From CAYNDL01 sp964396115 (lineage in GTDB: Bacteria; Patescibacteriota; Andersenbacteria; UBA10190; CAIZMI01), in the NCBI GenBank assembly GCA_964396115.1, contig CAYNDL010000002.1, positions 1 through 43,077 on the forward strand: a DNA stretch of 43,077 bases, read 5' to 3'. A model generated the notes under the pieces. The model saw only the letters and a program-made list of their open reading frames with translations, had not been told where the DNA came from and did not search any database. Position 1 is the first letter of the stretch; every line of letters starts with the position of its first letter. The position numbers and the translations under genes are program-made. Below, in pieces: positions 24,255 through 32,900 of this stretch.

Positions 24255-24281
24255 GAAAAACCGCCTCAAAGAACAGGCGGT
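24255..24281 (-). terminator. Terminator or attenuator directly upstream of nusA
   Basis: ACCGCCT / AGGCGGT stem, 8-nt loop, then TTTTTC on the minus strand. It follows yraN and ends only ~19 nt before the nusA start codon, leaving little room for a separate nusA promoter. Confidence 0.75.
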
Positions 24282-24327
24282 ACTATTAATATTGTATTAG
24301 ATTATAGTGTTAGTGTCAACTAGACCT

Positions 24328-24681
24328 TTAGCCCAGCTCTACGTATTCATAGTGTTCGATTTTGCACTCTGAAACCGAATATTGGATGCATATTACGTCA
24401 AATCGGTAGTCGTGTGCCCACTTATTCGCAGTAACATAATATTCTATGGCTCTTTTTGTAGTAGCAGTTTTATTTGGGGTAATTGAATCGGCTGCAGTAC
24501 CGAAGGATGTGGATGAACGTGTTTTTACTTCAACGAATATAAGTTCCTTAGTTATTGGGTCATACATGAGGAGATCAATTTCTCCACCTGGCACCCTGAT
24601 GTTTGCTGCGCGAAATGACAGTCCTTTATCGAGAAGGTATTGTTTTGCTATTTGTTCTCCTTTTTTTCCTATATCCAGCAT
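24328..24681 (-). CDS. yraN: YraN / UPF0102 family endonuclease-like protein
   Basis: 117 residues from the ATG at 24681. The open frame extends to a TTG at 24741, but the extra 20 residues lie outside the family. Core motif: GEIDLLMYD...LIFVEVKTRSS, the PD-(D/E)xK nuclease pattern with a catalytic Asp and E-x-K. It starts IGKKGEQIAKQYL, as usual. UPF0102 proteins are linked to DNA repair or Holliday-junction processing, but their exact role is unsettled. A terminator at 24255-24281 follows. Confidence 0.9.
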   Translation of the reverse strand: MLDIGKKGEQIAKQYLLDKGLSFRAANIRVPGGEIDLLMYDPITKELIFVEVKTRSSTSFGTAADSITPNKTATTKRAIEYYVTANKWAHDYRFDVICIQYSVSECKIEHYEYVELG

Positions 24682-24767
24682 AGAGAATGGACAAACGGTC
24701 AAGAATGTTGCAAAGTATGCTTTCTCCAATGTATTGTGCAATTTTGCAACGGTGCTAACATATTCTT

Positions 24768-24926
24768 ATGTTGAATCATCCTGTTGAACGCTACAAGAGA
24801 GATATTCAGATATCAGGTGCCGTAGCTCTGGTGTTTGTTATATTACTTGCCGGACTCTACATGTTGGATATGAAAATCGGCTTTTCTGACAGGTTCGTTG
24901 TGTTTGTATCTGGTATTAGAAATTAA
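24768..24926 (+). CDS. Possible 52-residue membrane protein (antisense overlap)
   Basis: An ATG frame on the plus strand gives a basic N-terminus (NHPVERYKRD) and one helix (VALVFVILLAGLYMLDM), then a short tail. It fills the yraN/O-antigen-ligase gap but overlaps the 3' end of the latter by 84 bp in antisense, and has no ribosome binding site. It could be coincidental. Confidence 0.2.
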   Translation: MLNHPVERYKRDIQISGAVALVFVILLAGLYMLDMKIGFSDRFVVFVSGIRN

Positions 24927-26219
24927 CCCTCTCTCGTTTAACAGATTCGCAAACTCGATTAGCGTTACTACTGATATCACAAATATAATTCTACCGGTTG
25001 GGTTAGACCAATAGAAGTGATCAACTAACAATATGGGACTAAGTATGGTCATCATCATTAGATGAGTTAGTTTAGGCTTGAGTCTAAGCACAAGTAATAC
25101 AAGTAACATGCCACCTATAAGACCGGTTTCCCCTATGGCAGCTAATATGTAATTGTGCGGATATTCGTAATGCCAAAATTCTATATTAGTTCCCCGGGGA
25201 ACTGTTTGTAATAGCTCTGGCACGTAATTATTTATCCCGGTACCTGTTATTGGTTTGCGAGTAATTATGTATTTCTGCCAAATTTTGTATTGAATGATGC
25301 GGTCAGATATGTATTTGTCAGTTTCGGCGGGAACTATTCTATAAACAAAAGCATCTAATGTGCCATGCAACAAAAATGCAGCAAATATGAACAAAAATAT
25401 TGCAAAGGCAACGATCTTTACCGAATCTCGGTTGAAATAAATCAAAACAAAGATGATTAAAAGGAACGTGGATATATAAGTTGCTCTCGAAAAAGTCAAA
25501 AATATGCCAAAAAGGATTAGAGACGAACAGCCGTACAAAATGGGCCGAAAAGCTTTCATGTGTCGTAAACACAAGAAAGAAGCAAATAAAGACACCAATA
25601 AAGCAGCCCCCAATATGTTGGGGTGCTGAAAGGTGCCATATGCGCGTAGGAGTTTTTGGGAATTGTTGATATCCACCTTCGCCACAGCAGACTTAGTGAT
25701 TGAAACACTTTCCTCACCTAAATAATGAAGCCCTAAGGAGTGACCATGTGAGACTTGGGCTGCGCCAATTATTGATTGAAAGACTCCAAGAAGAACTATA
25801 AAAAAAATAACATTGCCTCTCTGTCTCGAGTTAAAAATATTCCTCAGTAAAAAGAAAACAAAAATTGCCTGTACTATCCGTAAATATCCATATAGTGCTA
25901 AAGACGTATTATTTGCGGGTATCACAAGGAGAATCATCGGTAACGTCATGACCACGAGAATTTGTTTCCACCTATTCTTAAATGTCTGAAATAGTTGCGC
26001 ATAAAATGCAATGCCCACAATGATGAACGCTAAATCATAAGAAAAAACTGATATTGAAAGTTGCTGGTAAAACCAACCGTTTAGCGTTGCGTTGGCTCGG
26101 TTAAATACAAATTGAAATGGGAAATACACCGAAAATATTAATAAGTAGGGAGCAATCCATTTCAGAAAATATGGCATTCGATTAATAATACTTCTCACAA
26201 TGCAATTATTACATTGCAT
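24843..26219 (-). CDS. O-antigen ligase/polymerase-like membrane protein (Wzy/WaaL family)
   Basis: 458 residues with about 11-12 hydrophobic helices. The segment PHNYILAAIGETGLIGGMLL near residue 355 has the PHN and GETG motifs of the Wzy_C domain (O-antigen ligases and polymerases) in the large external loop that carries the catalytic residues. It probably joins or polymerises a lipid-linked surface glycan. Two starts are possible: ATG 26219 (used here) or ATG 26177, which begins MPYFLKW just before the first helix. It is clearly more AT-rich than its neighbours, which fits transfer of a surface gene. Its start region carries nested inverted repeats. Confidence 0.8.
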   Translation of the reverse strand: MQCNNCIVRSIINRMPYFLKWIAPYLLIFSVYFPFQFVFNRANATLNGWFYQQLSISVFSYDLAFIIVGIAFYAQLFQTFKNRWKQILVVMTLPMILLVIPANNTSLALYGYLRIVQAIFVFFLLRNIFNSRQRGNVIFFIVLLGVFQSIIGAAQVSHGHSLGLHYLGEESVSITKSAVAKVDINNSQKLLRAYGTFQHPNILGAALLVSLFASFLCLRHMKAFRPILYGCSSLILFGIFLTFSRATYISTFLLIIFVLIYFNRDSVKIVAFAIFLFIFAAFLLHGTLDAFVYRIVPAETDKYISDRIIQYKIWQKYIITRKPITGTGINNYVPELLQTVPRGTNIEFWHYEYPHNYILAAIGETGLIGGMLLVLLVLRLKPKLTHLMMMTILSPILLVDHFYWSNPTGRIIFVISVVTLIEFANLLNERGLISNTRYKHNEPVRKADFHIQHVESGK

Positions 26220-26244
26220 TGGAAAATGGGTACAGTTGTGAGAA
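26192..26244 (-). promoter_or_regulatory. Nested inverted repeats at the start of the O-antigen-ligase-like gene
   Basis: TTCTCACAA (26192-26200) pairs with 26236-26244 and CAATGCAAT (26198-26206) pairs with 26213-26221. Together they form a long interrupted hairpin that covers the ATG at 26219. A TATAAT-like box lies just upstream on the minus strand. It may block one of the two start codons. Confidence 0.35.
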
Positions 26245-26259
26245 TTATATTATAATATA

Positions 26260-26748
26260 CTAGTAATATAATATATCACCAATTTTGATGTTGTTTTTGA
26301 TTGCCCAACCCATGTTCGTTTCGATTACTGCGTTTACTTTGGAGGGCGACACGTAACTACGCAACATTGAGTCCGGGACGTCAAGTTGCGGTTGCATGGA
26401 AATTATGCCAACAACCTTGTTATCCTCGATCCAAATTAGATCTAGAGGGATAGATGTTTCTTTCATCCAAAAAGAACGTATTTCGTTATTTGGAAAGATA
26501 AATAACATTCCATTGTCGGAATCTAGTTTTGTACGACCAGAAAGCCCTCGCCGCCACTGTTCTGGAGTGGTAGCTGTTTCTACTAGTAGTTCCTTTTCCC
26601 CAATTTTAACTTTTTTATTATTTGCCGTGGCCGGTGATTCTTGGGGTTGAAGCTGGTCACTCGTGCCTAATGTTGTTGTGGCCACATAGGTGACTATGAT
26701 AACAACCAAAACGAAGACTGTTACCAATGCTTTCTTCACGAATATCAC
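26260..26748 (-). CDS. DUF192 protein with membrane anchor
   Basis: 162 residues. An N-terminal transmembrane helix (~6-26) and short Pro/Gln linker precede the DUF192 domain (~48-160), with WRRGLSGRTKLDSDNGMLF, a NEIRSFWMKETSIPLDLIWI core, and a final Gly-x-x-x-NNIKIGDILYY. DUF192 proteins are small periplasmic or extracellular beta domains of unknown function that are common in CPR and archaea. The FWMK-x-T-x-x-PLDxI motif is the family hallmark. Confidence 0.88.
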   Translation of the reverse strand: MIFVKKALVTVFVLVVIIVTYVATTTLGTSDQLQPQESPATANNKKVKIGEKELLVETATTPEQWRRGLSGRTKLDSDNGMLFIFPNNEIRSFWMKETSIPLDLIWIEDNKVVGIISMQPQLDVPDSMLRSYVSPSKVNAVIETNMGWAIKNNIKIGDILYY

Positions 26749-26764
26749 TATATCACTTGTATTT

Positions 26765-26789
26765 AAAAAGCCCGAAGTGATTCGGGCTT
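26765..26789 (-). terminator. Intrinsic terminator after purF
   Basis: AAGCCCGAA-TCAC-TTCGGGCTT stem and T-run on the minus strand, 2 bp after the purF stop codon. Confidence 0.85.
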
Positions 26790-26790
26790 G

Positions 26791-28170
26791 TCATCCTGCG
26801 TGATTAAAACACGATGCGCACCAGTGAGGGGCAAACTCGTGTGCGACCTCCATCATTGAATCGGATGGAAGATATCGAAGAGAGTCGGCTCCACACATTT
26901 GGCATAGTTCGGTTTCAGAGTGACTTGAGGCTGGTAATTGTTCCAGTGTGGGGATGTCGATGCCTCTGTTGCACGTCTTCTTCACTGGAGAAGCAGCCAC
27001 GCGTACGTGGACCTCAGTTGCCCCCATTCGGCGAACCATGCGTACCAATTCGGGCATCGTAGTCAATCGTACAATTGTGTCGTCAACGATGACCACGCGT
27101 TTTCCACGTAGTATTCGTGACGCGAGATACTTTCGTTGCGCGGCATTTACACGTGAAGCCTGTCCAGGAAGAATGAATGAGCGCGATTGAACGTTGTAGA
27201 AATTTCGTTCGATGCCCTCTAGGTAGAACTTCGTGCCGGGCTTGCAGCGCCGATGGAAGCCGTATGCTGCAGCCAACCCTGACGTTGGAACTCCACAAAC
27301 ACAGTCGACATTAACAGGGCAGACTTCACCAAGCTTCTTGCCTAGGGCAACACGCATTTCGTAAGTCGTGTGGTCTTCGTCAATCAGTTGGCTCGGTCGT
27401 GAAAAGTAGAGCTGACAGAAAATGCACGGGGAATATACGGGATCTACTATCCTTCGTACTTCCATCTTCCGTGTAGCGAGTTCAACGATGATCATCGAAC
27501 CTGGTGAAAGAATGCAAGCGTCCGGTCCGCCGTAGGGTAATCCGGAGACTTCAGAGGCAAGAGAGACGGTTAAGTCGTCGTTCTCTTGATATACGAGTGG
27601 TCGTCTGCCGAAACGATCACGAATACCAATCATGTACTTGTCGTTCATGAGCAACATGGAGTAGGTTCCAGGAACCTTCCGAAGCAGTTGTTCAGCACAC
27701 TCGACGAGGTTGCTGACATCCAGCTTGGCCATCCAAGCCATTATAGTTTCGGTGTCGCTTTCCGTCCGAAAGCAGTGGCCCTTGTTCTCGCATTCGCGTC
27801 TTAACGCCTCGTGAGTCTCTATCTGACCATTGTGGGCAAGGTAGAATTTGCCAAAGTTCGGGCTGACCAGTTCCATTGGTTGACCAAGGTCTAGATTGCT
27901 GGGCCCCACAGTGGAGTAGCGTGTTTGTCCCAGATAGGCGAAAGCCCCAATGCGCTGGATTTCAGCGCATGCTGCTCGAAACGAACCTTTGTCAGCGTTG
28001 CATGCTTCGCGAACCATGCCATAGTTACGATAGACGTTGGGTAGTTCTTTGCCATCGGTGTAGGCAAAACCCGCTGCTTCGTGGCCACGGTGGTTAACTC
28101 GGCAGAGCTGGTTAATGAAAGGATCAAGGTCCTGTGGACCGATTCCGACATGCCCTGCAATTCCACACAT
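26791..28170 (-). CDS. purF: Amidophosphoribosyltransferase PurF
   Basis: First committed step of purine synthesis: PRPP plus glutamine to phosphoribosylamine. 459 residues. The N-terminal glutaminase domain begins MCGIAGHVG with nucleophile Cys2 and has LGQTRYSTVG and LAHNGQI. The phosphoribosyltransferase domain has the PRPP loop RVVIVDDTIVR (~357-367) and the FILPGQASRV segment. C-terminal pairs CQMC and CASC, with earlier cysteines, resemble the iron-sulfur class of PurF. No other purine gene is in the window. It has a clear ribosome binding site (AGGGAG, 28180-28185) and slightly higher GC than its left neighbours. Confidence 0.92.
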   Translation of the reverse strand: MCGIAGHVGIGPQDLDPFINQLCRVNHRGHEAAGFAYTDGKELPNVYRNYGMVREACNADKGSFRAACAEIQRIGAFAYLGQTRYSTVGPSNLDLGQPMELVSPNFGKFYLAHNGQIETHEALRRECENKGHCFRTESDTETIMAWMAKLDVSNLVECAEQLLRKVPGTYSMLLMNDKYMIGIRDRFGRRPLVYQENDDLTVSLASEVSGLPYGGPDACILSPGSMIIVELATRKMEVRRIVDPVYSPCIFCQLYFSRPSQLIDEDHTTYEMRVALGKKLGEVCPVNVDCVCGVPTSGLAAAYGFHRRCKPGTKFYLEGIERNFYNVQSRSFILPGQASRVNAAQRKYLASRILRGKRVVIVDDTIVRLTTMPELVRMVRRMGATEVHVRVAASPVKKTCNRGIDIPTLEQLPASSHSETELCQMCGADSLRYLPSDSMMEVAHEFAPHWCASCFNHAG

Positions 28171-28349
28171 AAAATGTCACTCCCTATGTTCAGTGAGTTA
28201 AAATGTACATCCTCCGCGAATTCAGGTTATCAGAAAAGGGAAGAACTACATAATCACTTTCTGTTCCGTGATTGTTTCATCCTCCCGCTCGCTGTACTAG
28301 ATCACCCGAATAAATCGCGCGATGACATTGTGAGTTGATGAGTTCAAAA

Positions 28350-28440
28350 GACACTTGGTCGGGGCGACAGGATTTGAACCTGCGACCTCATCGTCCCGAA
28401 CGATGCGCGCTACCACTGCGCTACGCCCCGACCAAGTGTC
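28350..28440 (-). repeat. 17-bp inverted repeat enclosing tRNA-Pro
   Basis: 28350-28366 is perfectly complementary to 28424-28440. Beyond the 7-bp acceptor stem, GACACTTGGT pairs with ACCAAGTGTC, so the precursor could form a 17-bp terminal stem. Confidence 0.85.
28356..28430 (-). tRNA. tRNA-Pro (anticodon CGG)
   Basis: Acceptor CGGGGCG/CGCCCCG, anticodon arm CATCG-TTCGGGA-CGATG, T arm GCAGG-TTCAAAT-CCTGT, discriminator A, encoded CCA (28356-28358). The 5' leader and 3' trailer continue the acceptor pairing for 10 more base pairs, including CCA. Confidence 0.95.
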
Positions 28441-28467
28441 CAACATGAAGTAGGCCTTATTTCCTTG

Positions 28468-28540
28468 TGGACCGTGGCGGATTCGAACCGCCGACCTCTA
28501 CAATGCGAATGTAGCGCTCTACCAGCTGAGCTAACGGCCC
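28468..28540 (-). tRNA. tRNA-Ala (anticodon CGC)
   Basis: Acceptor GGGCCGT/ACGGTCC with the G3-U70 pair that identifies alanine tRNA, anticodon arm CTACA-TTCGCAT-TGTAG, T arm CGGCGG-type with TTCGAAT loop, discriminator A. CCA is not encoded. It is 27 bp upstream of the 5' inverted-repeat arm of tRNA-Pro and probably in the same transcript. Confidence 0.95.
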
Positions 28541-28732
28541 GTGTATTTGATGCGTTAGCATTGAAAGTTCAACAGATTTATGTAATTTTTGCAACCGCTC
28601 AAAATTGTTTCTTGGCCGGCATAGTAATAAATTTTGTGCTCCTACAACGGGACATAATGTACTAATGTGTGCCGGGTTGCGAAGGTATACATAAACAGTT
28701 AAAGTTGGAAACGGTCGCGTAGGGTTATTCGG

Positions 28733-28805
28733 GGGCCCATAGCTCATTCGGTAGAGCGCTTCCATGGCATGGAAGAGGTGACCGGTTCGAATCCGGTTGG
28801 GTCCA
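28733..28805 (+). tRNA. tRNA-Ala (anticodon GGC)
   Basis: Acceptor GGGCCCA/TGGGTCC with G3-U70, anticodon arm CTTCC-ATGGCAT-GGAAG, T arm CCGG-TTCGAAT-CCGG, discriminator A. CCA is not encoded. It is divergent from tRNA-Ala(CGC). The 192 bp between the two hold no gene I can support. Confidence 0.95.
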
Positions 28806-28809
28806 CAAT

Positions 28810-28842
28810 AAAAAACACTGGCTCGTGTGGCCAGTGTTTTTC
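28810..28842. terminator. Bidirectional terminator between tRNA-Ala(GGC) and trxA
   Basis: AAAACACTGGC / GCCAGTGTTTT stem with a 7-nt loop, A-run on one side and T-run on the other, between two convergent units. Confidence 0.85.
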
Positions 28843-28847
28843 TTAAT

Positions 28848-29183
28848 TTACTGATTTACTTCTACTAGTTCACCTAATTGCCTTTCGTTGAGGGCTCCCA
28901 CATGCTGACCAACAACCTGCCCGTTCCTGAAAGATAGGAAAGTGGGAAGTGCCATTACTCCGTATTGGTTAGCCAAATCCGGAAAATCTTGTGCGTTTAC
29001 GGCTACAACCTTAATTTTAGACTTCTCGCGTTCAGCGAAAGAATCAATATAAGGACGAACTGTGCGACAAACACCACACCACGGTGCCCAAAAGTCTACA
29101 AGCGTGGGAACGGAAGACTGCAGGACTTCTTCGTTGAAATTTTCTGCTGTGACGTTAACAACTGCGGTCGAATTTTCCGACAT
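28848..29183 (-). CDS. trxA: Thioredoxin
   Basis: 111 residues with the thioredoxin fold: VDFWAPWCGVCRTVRP holds the redox pair (Cys35/Cys38), but the usual WCGPC is WCGVC here. Replacing that proline usually changes the redox potential. cis-Pro is in GVMALPTFLSFRNG. Normal length. Ribonucleotide reductase NrdJ is encoded upstream, so it may serve as its reductant, although the gene may have its own promoter. Confidence 0.95.
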   Translation of the reverse strand: MSENSTAVVNVTAENFNEEVLQSSVPTLVDFWAPWCGVCRTVRPYIDSFAEREKSKIKVVAVNAQDFPDLANQYGVMALPTFLSFRNGQVVGQHVGALNERQLGELVEVNQ

Positions 29184-29308
29184 AGTGTGAAAAAATGAAA
29201 TTTGAAATTGACGATCATACTGGCAAAGACTTCTTTCCTGAGCCGTCTTTGTCGTCGAAGGTATTTTACCAAAACCATTCCCAAGGTCGCAACTGGGATT
29301 TTTTCGAA

Positions 29309-29869
29309 CTAGTAATCGAGTCCTTTTATTGCTAAGAAATTCTGGTCAAACGGATGCTTAATCTTTTTCATTTCTGTTATTAGATCAGCCAGGTCTAAGA
29401 TTTTCTTAAATTTTTTGTGACCTGTGATAATTATGTGCAAGTCAGTAGGTTTTTCGCTTAATATATCAGCAACTTCGTCTTCGGAGATGAAACCAAGTTC
29501 AATAGCATCCAAAAGCTCATCTAATATTATGAGTCTTACTTTAGTATTATCTTTTATGTTTAACTTAACCTTCTCGAATAATTCACGTGCCGCTTTCTGG
29601 TGGATTTCGGGTGCTATTTTATCTCCCATTATTTTTACAAATCCTTTTCCTCCGACTTCGATTATAACTTTCTCCCCAATATACTCGCTGATTGCTTCTC
29701 TTTCTGCAGATGGCCATGGTCCTTTGATAAATTGAAATACTGTACAATTCCAGCCAGCGCCTACTGCACGTAAGACAGCTCCCAACGCAGCGGTTGTTTT
29801 CCCCTTACCATCGCCGTAATAGATGATAATCTGGCCTTTATTATTCAGCTTGTATTTGGATTTGGGCAT
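29309..29869 (-). CDS. cobO: Cob(I)alamin adenosyltransferase (CobA/CobO type)
   Basis: Transfers the adenosyl group of ATP to cob(I)alamin, making adenosylcobalamin. 186 residues. P-loop GDGKGKTTAALGAVLRA (~19-35), then FQFIKGPWPSAERE, and VRLIILDELLDAIELG with the conserved acidic pair, as in CobA/CobO. It is placed after nrdJ, which needs adenosylcobalamin, so the cofactor is probably made from imported or salvaged cobalamin for the reductase. The nrdJ terminator lies between the two. Confidence 0.93.
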   Translation of the reverse strand: MPKSKYKLNNKGQIIIYYGDGKGKTTAALGAVLRAVGAGWNCTVFQFIKGPWPSAEREAISEYIGEKVIIEVGGKGFVKIMGDKIAPEIHQKAARELFEKVKLNIKDNTKVRLIILDELLDAIELGFISEDEVADILSEKPTDLHIIITGHKKFKKILDLADLITEMKKIKHPFDQNFLAIKGLDY

Positions 29870-29892
29870 GAGGATAGTGTAACAAAATAATT

Positions 29893-29924
29893 AAAAAAGA
29901 GTCCGTTTATCACGGACTCTTTTT
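29893..29924 (-). terminator. Intrinsic terminator after nrdJ
   Basis: AAAGAGTCCGT/ACGGACTCTTT stem, T-run on both sides, 40 bp beyond the nrdJ stop. Confidence 0.85.
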
Positions 29925-29964
29925 GTGTCTATCAGCTAGGAAATGACAGGAGACATACGAATTT

Positions 29965-32900
29965 TTAACTGCAACCTGTCGTTTCTCCGCAGTCCATGCA
30001 TTTTTTGCATGTGCCGTTCTGGACCATTCTCATTGAGCCACACTGGGGACACTTGTCTCCAGTGAAACCGAAGCTGGAAACGTCCTCTTTCTCTTTAACT
30101 TCCTTGCGGGCAGAAAACATTGATTGTGTGTTCTCTAATTTTTCTATGGATACCGGAGCTGCCTCTCCCTCTTCCTGCTCGGGCTCCTCCTCACTCTTTT
30201 CTGGGAAAGGTAGGCGAGCAGTTTGTCTCCAACTTCCGTCTGGGAAAGTTCGGTCGAGCCATTGCGCCAAGAAGTCTACGACTGAAGATGCGGTTGGCAG
30301 ATCAGGATCACCCGTGAAACCGTCAGGAGCAAAGCGCATATGCCTTAACTGTCTAATGACGTTGTTTAGCGGTACTCCGTATTGCAAGGCGATGCTGAGG
30401 ATCTTTGCAAAGGCATCTGCCATACCTGAGGCGAATGTTCCTTCTTGGCTCATAGTTATGAAGACTTCGCCAGGTTTGCCGTCGGGATACATACCCACTG
30501 TCACATAGAATTCTTGGCCAGCCAGATTAACTTTCCTAGTTACAGCCTGTCTTTCGCGCGGCAATTTAACACGGTGGGGGCGTTCGACCACTTTCTCTAC
30601 AACCTTCTCTACGATCTTTTCACAAACCTCTTCTTTGTTTTCCTTGCCCTTCGCTTTAGTGGACAGTGGTTGCGAAAGTTTGGAACCATCACGATAAAGC
30701 GCGTTGCACTTCAGGCCAAGTTTCCATCCAAGCATGTAGGCATCCTCGATATCCTCAACGCTTGCTTCATTTGGCATGTTGATTGTTTTGGAAATTGAAC
30801 CCGAAACAAATGGTTGTACTGCTGCGAGCATGCGGATATGTCCTTCAGAAGCAATATATCTCTCGCCTTTTGGCCCACACTTATTTGCACAATCAAATAC
30901 TGGATAGTGCTCCGGCTTTAGATGGGGAGCACCTTCCGTTGTCATATGACCACAGATCTCTTCGTTGGCGGCATCGATTTGGTCTTCGGTAAAACCAAGC
31001 TCCGACAGTACATCAAGCATCGGGTTTTCCTTGGCTTTCTCTTCCAAGTGCAATTTTTCCAGCAGTGTGTCGCCTAGGACTCCTGTTGAGAACGCCATGG
31101 CCAGTGTGAACACTCCTGGCAACTGCTTTTCGATGCGAGTTATATCTTCATCACTGAATCCTTTCGCTAGTAAGGATTCACGATTAATAGTCTTTGTGTT
31201 GTTAAATGATAGCGTGCCAGTTGCGAAGCGAATGATGTCTTCGATTTGGCCGTCACTGTACCCGAGACTTTTGAGAGCCCGTGGAACTGATTGATTAACA
31301 ATCTTAAAGTAACCACCCCCGGCCAGTTTCTTGAACTTGACCAACGCGAAATCTGGTTCGATTCCTGTCGTATCGCAATCCATAAGAAGGCCGATGGTTC
31401 CTGTTGGGGCCAAAACAGAGACTTGAGCATTCCTGTAGCCGTACTTTTCTCCGAGTTCTAGGGCACGGTCCCATGCCTTGCGGGCAGCATCCCTTAGGTC
31501 AACAGGACAAATCTCAGGATCGATGGATACTGGTTTAATGGTTAAGCTTTCGTACTCATTTTCTGGGGAAGCATATGCAACGCGTCTATGGTTCCGAATT
31601 ACTCGAAGCATCGCATCGCGGTTTTTTGAAAATTCAGCGAAGGGTCCGAACACGTCGGCCATTTGGGCTGAGGTTCCGTACGCTTCACCTGTCATAGTTG
31701 CTGTAAGCGCACCCGCGATCGCCCGTGCTTTTGGGGAATCGTATGGGATGCCCCACAACATTAGTAATGTACCAAGGTTTGCATATCCTAAGCCCAAAGT
31801 CCTGAACTTGTATGTGTTGGCAGCTATTTCCTTAGACGGGAATTGGGACATCAATACGGATATTTCCAAAACCATGGTCCAAAGACGAATTGTATGCACG
31901 TAAGCATCGGTATTGAACCTACCCGTTTCCTTATCAACATACTTAGCCAAATTAATAGAAGCTAAGTTACAGGCTGTGTCGTCCAAGAAAACATATTCGC
32001 TGCACGGATTAGTTGCGTTAATACGGCCGGAGTTGGGGCAGGTGTGCCATTCCTGGATTGTCGTGTCGTATTGGAGTCCTGGGTCGGCCGATTTCCAAGC
32101 AGCATCCGCAATCTCACGCCAAATTTTTCGTGCTTGTACAGTTTTAACAATTCCTCTACCCGGCACTCTGCTTACAAGTTTCCATTCGCCGTCTTTCTCT
32201 ACGGCATCTAGGTATTCATTAGGTACGCGAACCGTGTTATTAGAATTTTGTCCCGAGACTGTCTGGTATGCCTCGCCGTTAAAGTCTGACGGATAACCCG
32301 CTGCTACGAGTGCGGCAACCTTCTTCTCTTCGTTGGCTTTCCATTGAATGAATTGTTCAATATCCGGGTGATCAACGTTCAGAATGACCATCTTTGCCGC
32401 ACGTCTCGTTGTTCCACCAGATTTTATTGCACCTGCTGCACGGTCAAAGATGCGTAGCCAGGACATCAGGCCGGAGGATTGTCCGCCTCCCGATAGTGGA
32501 GCGCCTTCTTCGCGTAGGTGAGAAAAGTTTGTGCCTGTGCCGGAGCCATATTTGAATACGCGCGCCTCCCTCATCACGAGATCCATGATTCCGCCTTCTT
32601 CTAACAAGGTGTCTCGTACCGATTGGATAAAGCAGGCAGATGTCTGGGGGCGGGAATAAGCGTCAGTGGATTCCTTTAGTTGTCCGTCGTCAGGATCCAC
32701 ATAATAGTGTCCTTGCCCCGGGCCTTTAATCCCGTATGACAAAGCCAAGCCGGTATTGAACCATTGTGGAGAGTTTGGAGCAGTCATCTGGTGAATTAGG
32801 GTGTACTGCAGTTCTTCTTCAAAAACTTTTGCGTCTTCCGGAGAAGCAAAGAAACCATACTTCTCCCCCCAGGAGCGCCAACAATTTGTTAACCTCTTAA

